From assembly GCF_022179805.1 (NCBI RefSeq), contig NZ_BPUO01000012.1, forward strand, positions 107,852 through 171,851: 64,000 bases of DNA, given 5' to 3'. A program made the translations under genes and the position numbers. Below, one piece after another: positions 25,066 through 34,476 of the stretch. Under the pieces are notes generated by a model, which saw only the letters and a program-made list of their open reading frames with translations, was not told where the DNA came from and ran no database searches. The DNA comes from Cupriavidus pauculus (GTDB taxonomy: Bacteria > Pseudomonadota > Gammaproteobacteria > Burkholderiales > Burkholderiaceae). Numbering within the stretch: position 1 is the first letter of the stretch; each line of letters opens with the position of its first letter.

Positions 25066-26499
25066 TCACCGCACCGGCTCCGCGTCCTCACAAGGCGTGC
25101 CCATGCTCGTATCGGGCGCCTGGCCCTGCGGCGTGGCGGGCAGGATGTGGCTGCCTTTCCAGTTGCCATACCGGTAGTACAGGAACGCCAGCACCACCGA
25201 CACCACCGACCCCAGCGGAAAGCTCCACCAGATCGACTCCGCGCCGATGTGCTTGTCGAGCAGCCACGCAAACGGCAGCCGGATCACCCACATCGAGATG
25301 AACAGGATGACCAGCGGCGCCATCACCGCGCCCGTGGCACGAACGGTACCGAACACCACGATCGTGAAGCCGAACAGGATGAACGACCAGAGCACCACCC
25401 GGTTGATATGCTGGGCAATCTCGATGGCCACACCGTCGTCGCCCAGGAAGAGCCCCAGCGAGTGACGGTTGAACAGGTAGACCAGCGCCACCAGCGCGCC
25501 CGTCATCAGCACGTTGAACAGCAAACCCACCTGCGTTATGCGCGACACGCGCGCCCACAGCCCTGCGCCCACGTTCTGCGCCACCATCGACGACACGCTG
25601 GCGCCCACGGCCAGCGCCGGCATCTGCACGTAGGTCCAGAGCTGCGAGGCCACGCCATACGCCGCCGTGGTCTGCGATCCATACGCATTGACCAGCGACA
25701 TCATCACGATGGCCGACGACGAGATCACCACCATCTGCAGTCCCATCGGCAGGCCCTTGGCAACAAGCGACCGCAGGATGGCCACGTCGGGCTTCAGCAA
25801 GGCGAGCTGGCTGCGATGCAGCAGCAGGAAGTGCCGGCGCCGGTAGAGCAGCCAGATCATTGCCGCCAGGCTGGTCAGTTGCGCGATCAGCGTGGCCAGC
25901 GCGGAGCCGGCAATGCCCAGCGCGGGCACCGGACCCACGCCGAAGATCAGCACCGGATTCAGTATTACGTCGAGCACGGCCGACAACAGCATGAAGTAGA
26001 ACGGCGTACGCGAATCCCCTGCGCCGCGCAGCGTCATCATCACGAAGTTGTAGAAGTACATGAACGGCAGCGCCACGAAGATGATCCGCAGGTAGATCAC
26101 GGCCAGCGGCGCAGCATCGTGCGGCGTCTGCATCGCCGCCAGGATCTGCGGCGTGAACACGAAGCCCAGTACCGACGCCAGCACGGAAAGTCCGACGAAG
26201 AACGTGGTGCTGGTGCCCACCACGCGGCGTGCCTCGTCGATGTCGCGCGCGCCGATGGCCTGGCCGATCATGATCGTGTTGGCCATGCTGATGCCGAAGA
26301 CCACGCCCAGCAGGAAGAACAGGATGATGTTGGCGTTCGACGTGGCGGTCAGCGCGGCCTCGCCAAGATAGCGGCCGACCCAGACCGAGTTGATCGACGC
26401 GTTGAGCGACTGAAGAATGTTGCTGCCGAGCACCGGCAGCGAGAACAACAACAAGGTGCGGCCAATCGGGCCGGTGGTCAGTCTGGCGTCTGGCTTCAT
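25066..26499 (-). CDS. MATE-family multidrug/cation exporter
   Basis: The 477-residue inner-membrane protein has 12 predicted helices in two halves, as in NorM/DinF-type exporters driven by a sodium or proton gradient. Visible family motifs are LLLFSLPVLGSNILQSLNAS near the N-terminus and the corresponding ILRSLVAKGLPMGLQM at the start of the second half. The length is normal. It is a single gene, divergent from the aldehyde dehydrogenase gene across a 246-bp gap. The substrate cannot be predicted. The C-terminus ends in a polar tail of about 25 residues. Confidence 0.93.
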   Translation of the reverse strand: MKPDARLTTGPIGRTLLLFSLPVLGSNILQSLNASINSVWVGRYLGEAALTATSNANIILFFLLGVVFGISMANTIMIGQAIGARDIDEARRVVGTSTTFFVGLSVLASVLGFVFTPQILAAMQTPHDAAPLAVIYLRIIFVALPFMYFYNFVMMTLRGAGDSRTPFYFMLLSAVLDVILNPVLIFGVGPVPALGIAGSALATLIAQLTSLAAMIWLLYRRRHFLLLHRSQLALLKPDVAILRSLVAKGLPMGLQMVVISSSAIVMMSLVNAYGSQTTAAYGVASQLWTYVQMPALAVGASVSSMVAQNVGAGLWARVSRITQVGLLFNVLMTGALVALVYLFNRHSLGLFLGDDGVAIEIAQHINRVVLWSFILFGFTIVVFGTVRATGAVMAPLVILFISMWVIRLPFAWLLDKHIGAESIWWSFPLGSVVSVVLAFLYYRYGNWKGSHILPATPQGQAPDTSMGTPCEDAEPVR

Positions 26500-26745
26500 G
26501 TACTAGGCGGAATTTGCCGCACTGCAGCAAGACGGCAGGCGCGCGTGGATTCGGACGTGTCAGTCTAGTGCGTCCCCCGGCACCGTGCCACCGGCAAGGC
26601 ACTGACACGTGCCGCAGGGCGATTATCGACCACCGATGATCTCTGTACGCATTCCCTTGTGAAGCGTTAAGCTTGCGGTTTTCCGACCGATCGTTCGCGG
26701 CTCGCCGGACTGGCGCGCCGCTCCACCCCCGCACAGGAGCCACGC

Positions 26746-28176
26746 ATGGTGTACCAGGATCTCGCCCTCTACATCGATGGAGAATTCGTCAAGGGAGGCG
26801 ACCGGCGCGAGCAGGACGTCATCAATCCCGCCACCCAGGAGCTGCTTGGCAAGCTGCCGCACGCCAGCAAGGCCGACCTGGACCGCGCACTGGCCGCCGC
26901 GCAGCGCGCTTTCGAAACGTGGAAGAAGACCTCGCCGCTGGAGCGCTCGGCCATCCTGCGCCGCGTGGCAGAACTGACCCGCACGCGCGCCAAGGAGATC
27001 GGCCGCGACATCACGCTGGACCAGGGCAAGCCGCTGGCCGAGGCCGTGGCCGAAGTCACGATCTGCGCCGAACACGCCGAATGGCACGCCGAGGAATGCC
27101 GCCGCATCTACGGCCGCGTGATTCCGCCGCGCAATCCCAACGTACGCCAGATCGTGGTGCGCGAGCCGATTGGCGTCTGCGCAGCCTTCACGCCGTGGAA
27201 TTTCCCGTTCAACCAGGCGATCCGCAAGATCGTGGCCGCCATTGGCGCCGGTTGCACGCTGATCCTGAAGGGACCCGAGGATTCGCCCAGCGCCGTGGTG
27301 GCCCTGGCGCGTCTGTTCCACGATGCAGGCCTGCCCCCGGGCGTGCTGAACATCGTCTGGGGCGTGCCGAGCGAAGTCTCCACGTACCTGATCGAGTCGC
27401 CGATCGTGCGCAAGATCTCGTTCACGGGTTCGGTGCCGGTGGGCAAGCAGCTGGCTGCCATGGCCGGCGCGCACATGAAGCGCGTGACGATGGAACTGGG
27501 CGGCCATTCGCCGGTGCTGGTGTTCGACGACGCCGACATCGAGCCGGCCGCCGAAATGCTGGCGCGCTTCAAGCTGCGCAACGCCGGCCAGGTCTGCGTG
27601 TCGCCGACGCGCTTCTACGTCCAGGAAAAGGCGTACGACCGCTTTCTGGCACGCTTTACCGAAGTCATCGGCTCGATCAAGGTCGGCAACGGCCTGGAAG
27701 ACGGCACGCAGATGGGTCCGCTGGCCCATGAGCGCCGCATTGCCTCGATGGAGCAGTTCCTCGACGACGCCAACCACCGTGGCGGCAAGATCGTGGCCGG
27801 CGGCTCGCGCATCGGCGACAAGGGCTTCTTCTTTGCCCCGACCGTCGTGACCGACCTGCCCGACGACGCCAAGCTGATGGTGGACGAGCCGTTCGGCCCG
27901 GTGGCACCGGTGACGCGCTTCAAGGACACCGAGGAAGTACTGCGCCGCGCCAACAGCCTGCCGTTCGGCCTGGCCTCGTACGTGTTCACGAACTCGCTGA
28001 AGACGGCGCACCAGGTGTCCAACGGCCTGGAAGCCGGCATGGTCAACATCAACCACTTCGGCATGGCGCTGTCGGAAACGCCGTTCGGCGGCATCAAGGA
28101 TTCCGGCATCGGCAGCGAAGGCGGCCAGGAAACCTTCGATGGCTACCTGGTGACCAAGTTCATCACGCAGGTCTAA
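26746..28176 (+). CDS. NAD(P)-dependent aldehyde dehydrogenase, succinate-semialdehyde type
   Basis: The 476-residue oxidoreductase has the ALDH active-site Glu250 (MELGGHSP) and nucleophile Cys284 (GQVCVSP), spaced 34 residues apart. The Asn of TPWNFPFNQ is present, as is the coenzyme-loop FTGSVPVGK. Closest in style to the GabD/SSADH clade, but other semialdehydes are possible. CAGGAG precedes the start. It is monocistronic, with a palindromic repeat after its stop. Confidence 0.9.
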   Translation: MVYQDLALYIDGEFVKGGDRREQDVINPATQELLGKLPHASKADLDRALAAAQRAFETWKKTSPLERSAILRRVAELTRTRAKEIGRDITLDQGKPLAEAVAEVTICAEHAEWHAEECRRIYGRVIPPRNPNVRQIVVREPIGVCAAFTPWNFPFNQAIRKIVAAIGAGCTLILKGPEDSPSAVVALARLFHDAGLPPGVLNIVWGVPSEVSTYLIESPIVRKISFTGSVPVGKQLAAMAGAHMKRVTMELGGHSPVLVFDDADIEPAAEMLARFKLRNAGQVCVSPTRFYVQEKAYDRFLARFTEVIGSIKVGNGLEDGTQMGPLAHERRIASMEQFLDDANHRGGKIVAGGSRIGDKGFFFAPTVVTDLPDDAKLMVDEPFGPVAPVTRFKDTEEVLRRANSLPFGLASYVFTNSLKTAHQVSNGLEAGMVNINHFGMALSETPFGGIKDSGIGSEGGQETFDGYLVTKFITQV

Positions 28177-28200
28177 GCCGGCCGTTCGCGCCAGCTTGCG

Positions 28201-28237
28201 CCCTCTCCCTTTGTGCGACCCGCATGAAGGGAGAGGG
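28201..28237. repeat. GC-rich dispersed palindrome, copy 3, between convergent genes
   Basis: CCCTCTCCCTT (28201-28211) pairs with AAGGGAGAGGG (28227-28237) around a 15-nt loop, followed by CTCCCCTCACCC. It is a diverged copy of the element at 24918 and 25016. It sits between the stops of the ALDH and DUF2252 genes and may end both transcripts. Confidence 0.7.
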
Positions 28238-28255
28238 TAGCTCCCCTCACCCGAA

Positions 28256-29449
28256 TTACTTGATGCCCCGCGCGCGCCGATAGTCCTCGGCGTACGCCTT
28301 CCATTGCGCCAGCGACACGTCGCGCCCGTGCCGGGCCAGTCGCAGCGCCATCGATTGCCAGCGTCCGCCGGCGGCAAAGTCCTGCAGCTTCTCGATCCGG
28401 TCGGCCGCCTGGTGTCCGCAGCCGCGCAGATGCGCCCATGCCGCTGCGCGCGCCATGGTGACCAGTACATCCATCAGCGCGCGCTTGTCGCGGCAATGCG
28501 CCAGGTCCACGCGATCGGTGGTCGGCTGCAGGCTCTTGACCACGAACGAGTCGTGCCGGCCCAGCGACACGTAAGACAGCAGCGCCGGCGAGGCCGCCTG
28601 CATGATCTGCTGCGCCGTGGTCACCCGCTGCGCATCGCTGCCCCAGTGCGGCTGCTGGCGCCGCAAGCCGTCCCACGCGCTGGGCGCCGCGCGCTTGATG
28701 TCGATGAGCCGCCGGGACGTGGGTGCGTACGTGTCGTGCGCCAGCACGACATAGCGTTCCAGCCCCAGGCTACCCACGCCGGCCACGCGCCGCGCTGCGT
28801 CTTCCGCCTCGAAACGGTGTCCGTGATGATCCTGTTGTGAATAGACCGCCAGGATATGCGCGGCGTGGTCGCGTTGCGCGCGGTCCGCCTGCAGCGCGCG
28901 CCGGTCGAGCTTGAGTTGCCGGCGCCCGTCCTCCATCATCGTGCGCGCCGCCAGCAGCGCCCCGCGCTTGCGGCGCTTGACCTGCCTTAGCAGCGTGGCC
29001 ACCAGGCCCGTCGCGGTGGCGCGCTCGATCCAGCGCGGCTTGCCGCCGCGCAGCACCTGTGTGTATTCGTCCAGCATGTGGGCGCACGCCACGCGGGCAT
29101 CGGCCTCGGACAGGCGGTACTGATGCGCTGCCACCAGCACGCTCGACAGCATGCGCACGGCATCCACGGTGACCGGCGCCACCAGCGCGTCGTCGAAATC
29201 GTTGAGATCGAAGTAGACCAGGCCGTTGTCACCCTTGAACGACCCGAAATTCTCCACGTGCAGGTCGCCGCAGACATAGGTCAGCGGCGCGCCGAGCCCG
29301 ATCTCGTTGCCGACCGAGGCCGCATAGAGATGGTTGGTGCCGCGAAAGAAAGCAAACGGTTCCGCCGCGATGGCGGCGAGCTTGAGCGTCAGCCGGTCCG
29401 GATCACGGCCATGGTTGTATTTCAGGATGCGTTCGGTGGCGGCGTGCAT
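28256..29449 (-). CDS. DUF2252 protein, kinase-like fold
   Basis: The 397-residue cytosolic protein of unknown function carries FFRGTNHLY near residue 35, CGDLHVENFGSFKG near 60 and YFDLNDFDDA near 79. The GDLHxxN and DxNDFDDA pair looks like the catalytic and metal-binding loops of aminoglycoside-phosphotransferase-like kinases, so phosphotransfer to a small molecule or protein is possible (inference). It lies 51 nt after the last cytochrome oxidase gene on the same strand and could be cotranscribed with it. The start has no strong ribosome site. Confidence 0.85.
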   Translation of the reverse strand: MHAATERILKYNHGRDPDRLTLKLAAIAAEPFAFFRGTNHLYAASVGNEIGLGAPLTYVCGDLHVENFGSFKGDNGLVYFDLNDFDDALVAPVTVDAVRMLSSVLVAAHQYRLSEADARVACAHMLDEYTQVLRGGKPRWIERATATGLVATLLRQVKRRKRGALLAARTMMEDGRRQLKLDRRALQADRAQRDHAAHILAVYSQQDHHGHRFEAEDAARRVAGVGSLGLERYVVLAHDTYAPTSRRLIDIKRAAPSAWDGLRRQQPHWGSDAQRVTTAQQIMQAASPALLSYVSLGRHDSFVVKSLQPTTDRVDLAHCRDKRALMDVLVTMARAAAWAHLRGCGHQAADRIEKLQDFAAGGRWQSMALRLARHGRDVSLAQWKAYAEDYRRARGIK

Positions 29450-29500
29450 GGGCAGGTTCGATGATTGGACATCGCGGCACCCCCGCCGCCAGATGCAACG

Positions 29501-29857
29501 CTAGCGGAAGAACATGCCGCGGGTCAGGAAAGTGTAATCCGCTTCGGCCGCCATGAGCCACACCAGAACCAGCAGGCACAACGGCGGCAGCAGGATCGCG
29601 CAGATCAATGCCATGCGCTCCCATGCCATATGCATGAACACGGCAATGATCAGCCCGGCCTTGAGCGCCATGAACAGCAGGATCAGCGTCCAGCGCAGGT
29701 AGCCGGTCAGGTGATAGTAGTCCACCATGTACGACAGCGTGGACAGCACGAACAGCAGCAGCCAGACCTTCAGGTACAGCTTGATCGAGTGCGACTGGCC
29801 GCCATGTTCCTGGGCCGGTTCGTCTGGCGATGCCGCGTGGGTTGGAGTCGATGCCAT
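29501..29857 (-). CDS. Cytochrome c oxidase subunit IV-like protein
   Basis: The 118-residue protein has three membrane helices after a polar N-terminus. It contains SIKLYLKVWLLLFVLSTLSY and ALKAGLIIAVFMHMAWE, typical of prokaryotic subunit IV (CtaF/CoxQ-like). The start at 29857 is set by the end of the upstream gene 7 nt away; an extended frame to 29995 has no protein-like content. It is the fifth gene of the oxidase operon. Subunit IV stabilises the complex (family knowledge). Confidence 0.85.
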   Translation of the reverse strand: MASTPTHAASPDEPAQEHGGQSHSIKLYLKVWLLLFVLSTLSYMVDYYHLTGYLRWTLILLFMALKAGLIIAVFMHMAWERMALICAILLPPLCLLVLVWLMAAEADYTFLTRGMFFR

Positions 29858-29864
29858 ATGCGCC

Positions 29865-30575
29865 TCACCACAGATAGAACAGCGCGAAGATGAAGACCCA
29901 GACCAGGTCCACGAAGTGCCAGTACAGGCCAGCGATCTCCACGGCCTGGTAGTTGCCGCTGATGTCGTAATGGCCGCGCAGCACCTTGCTGGCAATGACC
30001 AGCAGGTAGATCACGCCGCAGGTCACGTGAAAGCCGTGGAATCCGGTGATCATGAAAAACGTGGAGCCGAATTGCGCCGCACCCAACGGATTGCCCCATG
30101 GGCGGATGCCCTCGCTCACGATGAGCTTGGTCCATTCGTAGGCCTGCATGCAGACGAAGACCTCGCCCAGCCATGCGGTCACGAACATCAGCTTGGCGCA
30201 GTTCATGCGGTCGCGCCGATAGGCGCAGTTGACCGCCATGGCCATCGTGCCGCTGCTGGTGATCAGCGTGAACGTCATGATGGCGATCAGCAGAAGCGGC
30301 ACGGGATGGCCGCCAATGTCGATGGCAAACACCTCGCTGGGATTTGGCCACGGCACGGTGTTGGCCATCCGCACCGTCATGTACCCGGTCAGGAAGCAGC
30401 TGAATACGAAGGTATCGGACAGCAGGAAGATCCACATCATCGCCTTGCCCCACGACACCTTGAAGGCGCGCTGGTCGGAAGACCAGTCCGCCAGCAGGCC
30501 ACGCACGCCGCCCGGCAACGGATCGTGTGGCGATGTCCGCGGGGCGGGGACTTGCGCACTCATTGGCGATTCCAT
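29865..30575 (-). CDS. ctaE: Heme-copper oxidase subunit III
   Basis: The 236-residue protein has about five to seven membrane helices. Family features are KAMMWIFLLSDTFVFSCFL (the first helix with a conserved Asp), TSSGTMAMAV, YEWTKLI, FFMITGFHGFHV with the conserved His pair, and YWHFVDLVWVFIF near the C-terminus. It fits the canonical subunit III family well. It lies between a second subunit III-like gene and the subunit IV gene with 7-12 nt gaps. An in-frame ATG at 30563 is also possible. Confidence 0.9.
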   Translation of the reverse strand: MESPMSAQVPAPRTSPHDPLPGGVRGLLADWSSDQRAFKVSWGKAMMWIFLLSDTFVFSCFLTGYMTVRMANTVPWPNPSEVFAIDIGGHPVPLLLIAIMTFTLITSSGTMAMAVNCAYRRDRMNCAKLMFVTAWLGEVFVCMQAYEWTKLIVSEGIRPWGNPLGAAQFGSTFFMITGFHGFHVTCGVIYLLVIASKVLRGHYDISGNYQAVEIAGLYWHFVDLVWVFIFALFYLW

Positions 30576-30587
30576 GGCGTACCCCCT

Positions 30588-31253
30588 TCAACTTCTGCCG
30601 CAGATGTAGTTGACGATCTCGGGCGTCAGCCAGCCCAGCGTCGCCAGCAGCACGAGCCATACCGCCAGCAGGAAATGCCAGTAACGCGCGCACAGGCCGA
30701 TGCGCACCATCGTGCGCGTGCCGCTGCCGCGATCGAACGCAACGAAGGCAAAGCCGACCAACCCGCCGATCATGTGCAGGCCGTGCATGGCCGTCAGCAG
30801 GTAGAAGAAGCTACCCGCCGGATTGCCCGCCGGCACCACGTGCGCGGCATACAGCGCGGCCCATGCCCAGAGCTGCGACGCCACGAAGGCCACCGCGCCA
30901 AGCCCGCCCAGCCGCAATGCCCCACGTGCACGCGCCATTCGCCCTGCACGCGCCGCGCGGGCCGCCACGGCCATCGCCACGCTGGCCAGCGCCAGCAACA
31001 CCGTCGACAACCAGACCTGCCACGGCAGCGCGATGCGGTGCCAGTCCGGGCTATCCATCCGCATGACGTACGCGGCCAGGAACAGCGTGAACAACGCGGT
31101 CACCACCCCCATGAACACCCACAGGCCGGTGCTGCCCGGTGCGCGCTGGCCATGGCCGTGCATGGCGTCGCCACCGGCGCCGCTGCCGGAGGATTCGGGG
31201 GACACGCGGAACACGCCCGCGCCAGCGTCGGCGGCAATCGGATCGGCGTTCAT
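30588..31253 (-). CDS. Second subunit III-like protein of the oxidase operon
   Basis: The 221-residue membrane protein has about five helices after a 40-residue Gly/Ala-rich N-terminus. FFYLLTAMHGLHMIGGLV and CARYWHFLLAVWLVLLATL match the last helices of the heme-copper oxidase subunit III family. It overlaps the subunit I stop by ATGA, so translation is coupled. Two subunit III-like genes in a row is known in some alternative caa3-type operons of proteobacteria (family knowledge), but why both are needed is unclear. Confidence 0.85.
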   Translation of the reverse strand: MNADPIAADAGAGVFRVSPESSGSGAGGDAMHGHGQRAPGSTGLWVFMGVVTALFTLFLAAYVMRMDSPDWHRIALPWQVWLSTVLLALASVAMAVAARAARAGRMARARGALRLGGLGAVAFVASQLWAWAALYAAHVVPAGNPAGSFFYLLTAMHGLHMIGGLVGFAFVAFDRGSGTRTMVRIGLCARYWHFLLAVWLVLLATLGWLTPEIVNYICGRS

Positions 31254-33007
31254 GCGACGGCCCCCCGGCTCGGATGCGGTTCGGGTTCGGCGCCACCGGC
31301 ATCAGGCGGCGCGTTCTGGGCGATGTAGTCTTCCGCCGCACCCGGCACGCTGTACGCGTACGCCCAGCGGTAGACCACCGGCAGTTGCGGACCCCAGTTG
31401 CCATGCACCGGCGGCGTCTGCGGGGTGTGCCATTCCAGCGATGCGGCGCGCCACGGATTCGGCCCGGCCAGCATGCCGTGCCGCAGGCTCCAAAACAGGT
31501 TGAACACGAACAGCAGCTGGGCCGTGGCCACCACGAATGCCGCAATCGAGATATACATGTTCATCACATGCGCGGACTCTGGGATGAAGCTGTAGTTATC
31601 CCACGCGTAGTAGCGGCGGGGCATGCCGAGGATGCCCAGGTAGTGCATCGGGAAGAAGATCGCGTACGTGCCGACAAAGGTGACCCAGAAATGGATGCGG
31701 CCCATCGTGTCGTTCAACAGGCGGCCGGTCACCTTGGGATACCAGTGGTAGATGCCGCCGAACACCACCAGGATCGGCGACACGCCCATCACCATGTGGA
31801 AGTGCGCCACCACGAAATAGGTGTTCGACAGCGGGATGTCCACGCTGACGTTGCCCAGGAACAGTCCCGTCAGGCCACCGATCACGAATGTGCTGATGAA
31901 CGCGATGGCGAACAGCATCGGCACCGTGAAATGAATGTCGCCGCGCCACAGCGTGATGACCCAGTTGTAAACCTTGATGGCCGTGGGCACCGCGATGATC
32001 AGCGTGGTGGTGGCAAAGAAGAACCCGAAGTAAGGATTCATGCCGCTCACGAACATGTGATGTGCCCACACCACCACGGACAGCAGGCCGATCGCCAGGA
32101 TGGCCCAGACCATCGTGCGGTAGCCAAAGATGCTCTTGCGCGAATGCACGCTGACCAGATCGGACACGATGCCGAAAGCCGGCAGTGCCACGATGTACAC
32201 CTCCGGATGCCCGAAGAACCAGAACAGGTGCTGGAACAGCAGCGGGCTGCCGCCCTTGTAGTTGAGCTGCTGGCCCATCGACACCATGGCGGGCATGAAG
32301 AAGCTGGTGCCCAGCGTCTTGTCCAGCAGCATCATCACGCCCGACACGAACAACGCCGGGAATGCCAACAGTGCAAGGATGGTGGCCATGAAGATGCCCC
32401 ACACGGCCAGCGGCATGCGCAGCATCGTCATGCCCTGGGTGCGCGCCTGCAGCACCGTGGTCACGTAGTTGAGCCCGCCCATGGTGGCCGCCACGATGAA
32501 GATCAGCAGCGAAACCAGCATCAGGATGATGCCCCAGTCATGCCCCGGTGTTCCGGGCAGGATCGCCTGTGGCGGGTAGAGCGTCCAGCCAGCGCCGGTT
32601 GGCCCGCCCGGCACGAAGAAGCTCGCCAGCAGCACGATCACCGACAGGAAGTACACCCAGAAGCTGAGCATGTTCAGGAACGGGAACACCATGTCGCGCG
32701 CGCCCACCATCAGCGGGATCAGGTAGTTGCCGAAGCCGCCCAGGAACAATGCGGTCAGCAGGTAGATCACCATGATCATGCCGTGCATCGTGACGAACTG
32801 GTAATAGCGGTTAGCGTCGATGAACTCGAACTTGCCCGGGAAGCCGAGCTGCATGCGCATCAGGTTGGACAACGCCACACCCACCAGCCCCACTACGATG
32901 GCGACCAGCGTGTACTGCACGGCAATCACCTTGTGGTCCTGGCTCCAGATATAGCGGGTCCAGAATCCCTGCGGGCCGTGATGGGCGGCATCGTCGGCAT
33001 AAGCCAT
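31250..33007 (-). CDS. ctaD: Cytochrome c oxidase subunit I (A-type)
   Basis: The 585-residue catalytic subunit reduces oxygen to water while pumping protons. It has 12 or more helices. CuB and heme ligands are visible in GHPEVYIVALPAFG (with the proton-path Glu and the cross-linked Tyr), WAHHMFVSGM and AHFHMVMG. The D-pathway residues NYLIPLMVGARDM and FLNMLSFW are also present, so it is an A-family proton pump. GAGGAGG precedes the start. It follows the subunit II gene by 14 nt and overlaps the next gene by ATGA. Confidence 0.95.
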   Translation of the reverse strand: MAYADDAAHHGPQGFWTRYIWSQDHKVIAVQYTLVAIVVGLVGVALSNLMRMQLGFPGKFEFIDANRYYQFVTMHGMIMVIYLLTALFLGGFGNYLIPLMVGARDMVFPFLNMLSFWVYFLSVIVLLASFFVPGGPTGAGWTLYPPQAILPGTPGHDWGIILMLVSLLIFIVAATMGGLNYVTTVLQARTQGMTMLRMPLAVWGIFMATILALLAFPALFVSGVMMLLDKTLGTSFFMPAMVSMGQQLNYKGGSPLLFQHLFWFFGHPEVYIVALPAFGIVSDLVSVHSRKSIFGYRTMVWAILAIGLLSVVVWAHHMFVSGMNPYFGFFFATTTLIIAVPTAIKVYNWVITLWRGDIHFTVPMLFAIAFISTFVIGGLTGLFLGNVSVDIPLSNTYFVVAHFHMVMGVSPILVVFGGIYHWYPKVTGRLLNDTMGRIHFWVTFVGTYAIFFPMHYLGILGMPRRYYAWDNYSFIPESAHVMNMYISIAAFVVATAQLLFVFNLFWSLRHGMLAGPNPWRAASLEWHTPQTPPVHGNWGPQLPVVYRWAYAYSVPGAAEDYIAQNAPPDAGGAEPEPHPSRGAVA

Positions 33008-33021
33008 CGTTTCCTCCTCGC

Positions 33022-34188
33022 CTATTTCCCGGCCTGCGGCGCCGCTCCGGCACCCTGACCCAGCGAATGGATGTAGGCGGACAGGGCCGCCACTTCCTCA
33101 TCGGTCACCGGCACCTTGGGCATCACCGGCCCAAAGCCCTTCACCACCCGCGCTTGTGGATCCTGGATTTCCTTCTTCAGGAACGCATCGTCCACGGCGG
33201 CGCTGCTGCCATCGACAAACGTCTGCGTGCTGCCGAACAGCCCCTTCCACGAGGGGCCCACACCCTGCGTGCCGTCCACGCTGTGGCACGCCACGCAGCC
33301 CTTGCTCTGCGCCAGCGAGCGGCCCTGCTCGACCGAGCCGCCAGCACCCGCACCGGCCGTGGAGCCCGCGCCCGGCGCTGCGGCCGGCTGGGCCGCCTTG
33401 GCCTGCATCATCGCGAAGGTCTGCTGCCTGGCCAGCCACGCGTCGAAGGCGGCCGGCTCTTCCACCACCACGTGGCCGCGCATGTTGTAGTGGCCCACGC
33501 CGCAGAGTTGCGCGCACAGGATGTCGAAGCGGCCGACCTGCGTGGGCGTGAACCAGAACGACGTCACCATGCCCGGCACCATGTTCATGCGCGCACGGAT
33601 CGGCGGCACGTAGAAGTCGTGCAGCACGTCTTTCGACCGCAGCAGCACCTTGACCGGACGATTCAGCGGCAGGTGGACTTCGGGCCCCACCACGATCACA
33701 TCGTCCTGGCCGTTGGCGTCATCGGGATTCAGGCCCAACGGGTTGGTGCCGCTGACGAAGCGTGCATCGGATGTACCGAGTTCGCCGCCCTGGCCCGGAA
33801 AGCGGAACGCCCATTGCCACTGCTGGCCCACGACCTCCAGCACCATGGCCTCGCGCGGCGGCCGCACGTAGTCGGCATACACGATCAGCCCCGGCGCCAG
33901 CAGCGCCATGATGCCGATGGCGCTAAGGCCGATCAGCCAGTGTTCCAGACGTTTGTTTTCGGGCTCGTAGTCGGCGCGGTGGCCCTCGCGATGCCGGAAG
34001 CGCCAGACGATGTAGCCCAGCAGCAGGTTGATGACGATGAAGAACACGCCGGTGATGGCGAGGGTAATGAGGAGCGTGTCGTCCATCTGCTTCCAGTTGG
34101 ACGCCAGCGGTGTCAGCCACCACGGGCTCAGAAAATGAAAGAGCACCGAAGCAACGACCATGATGACGAGCACGACCGCGATCGCCAT
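33022..34188 (-). CDS. ctaC: Cytochrome c oxidase subunit II fused to cytochrome c (caa3 type)
   Basis: The 388-residue protein has two or three N-terminal membrane helices, a CuA cupredoxin domain and a C-terminal heme c domain. The CuA site is CAQLCGVGHYNM with an upstream His in VLHDFYVPPI; heme c is covalently attached at CVACH, and the axial Met is in GPVMPKVP. An Ala/Gly/Pro-rich linker of about 35 residues joins the two. The fusion lets the oxidase carry its own electron donor (caa3 type). I chose the start at 34188 because GAGGAGGGG is upstream; the frame is open to 34227. It is the first gene of the operon. Confidence 0.94.
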   Translation of the reverse strand: MAIAVVLVIMVVASVLFHFLSPWWLTPLASNWKQMDDTLLITLAITGVFFIVINLLLGYIVWRFRHREGHRADYEPENKRLEHWLIGLSAIGIMALLAPGLIVYADYVRPPREAMVLEVVGQQWQWAFRFPGQGGELGTSDARFVSGTNPLGLNPDDANGQDDVIVVGPEVHLPLNRPVKVLLRSKDVLHDFYVPPIRARMNMVPGMVTSFWFTPTQVGRFDILCAQLCGVGHYNMRGHVVVEEPAAFDAWLARQQTFAMMQAKAAQPAAAPGAGSTAGAGAGGSVEQGRSLAQSKGCVACHSVDGTQGVGPSWKGLFGSTQTFVDGSSAAVDDAFLKKEIQDPQARVVKGFGPVMPKVPVTDEEVAALSAYIHSLGQGAGAAPQAGK

Positions 34189-34363
34189 GTCCCCCTCCTC
34201 TCTTACGCACGCCAAGGGAACGGGCATGAAAGGCGGGACGGGTGCGCCCGTTCACGCACGTGGAATAAGACTAGTGCATCGGTTCAGGCCACTGCAAGGC
34301 GACATGCGTGCCATCGCGCACGGCCGCACGATTGTCATGTCTCGCGTGCGGCGCAACAAAAAA

Positions 34364-34393
34364 GGCAGTGGAGAAGCGCGCTTCCCGACTGCC
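34364..34393 (-). terminator. Intrinsic terminator of the 34477 membrane-protein gene
   Basis: GGCAGT/ACTGCC and an inner GAAGCG/CGCTTC form an interrupted stem. On the minus strand it is followed by TTTTTTG (A-run 34358-34363 on the plus strand). It shows that the oxidase operon must have its own promoter in 34189-34357. Confidence 0.75.
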
Positions 34394-34476
34394 ATTTCCG
34401 GCGCATGCGGGCCGCCCCTAGGCCGGCCAGGCGATGCGCGCGACTTGCCTGCTACCTTGCTCAGGCAGCGATGTCC

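Noticed and set aside
31139..33058. 639-residue plus-strand frame over ctaD
   Set aside because: Antisense shadow; ctaD carries all catalytic ligands.
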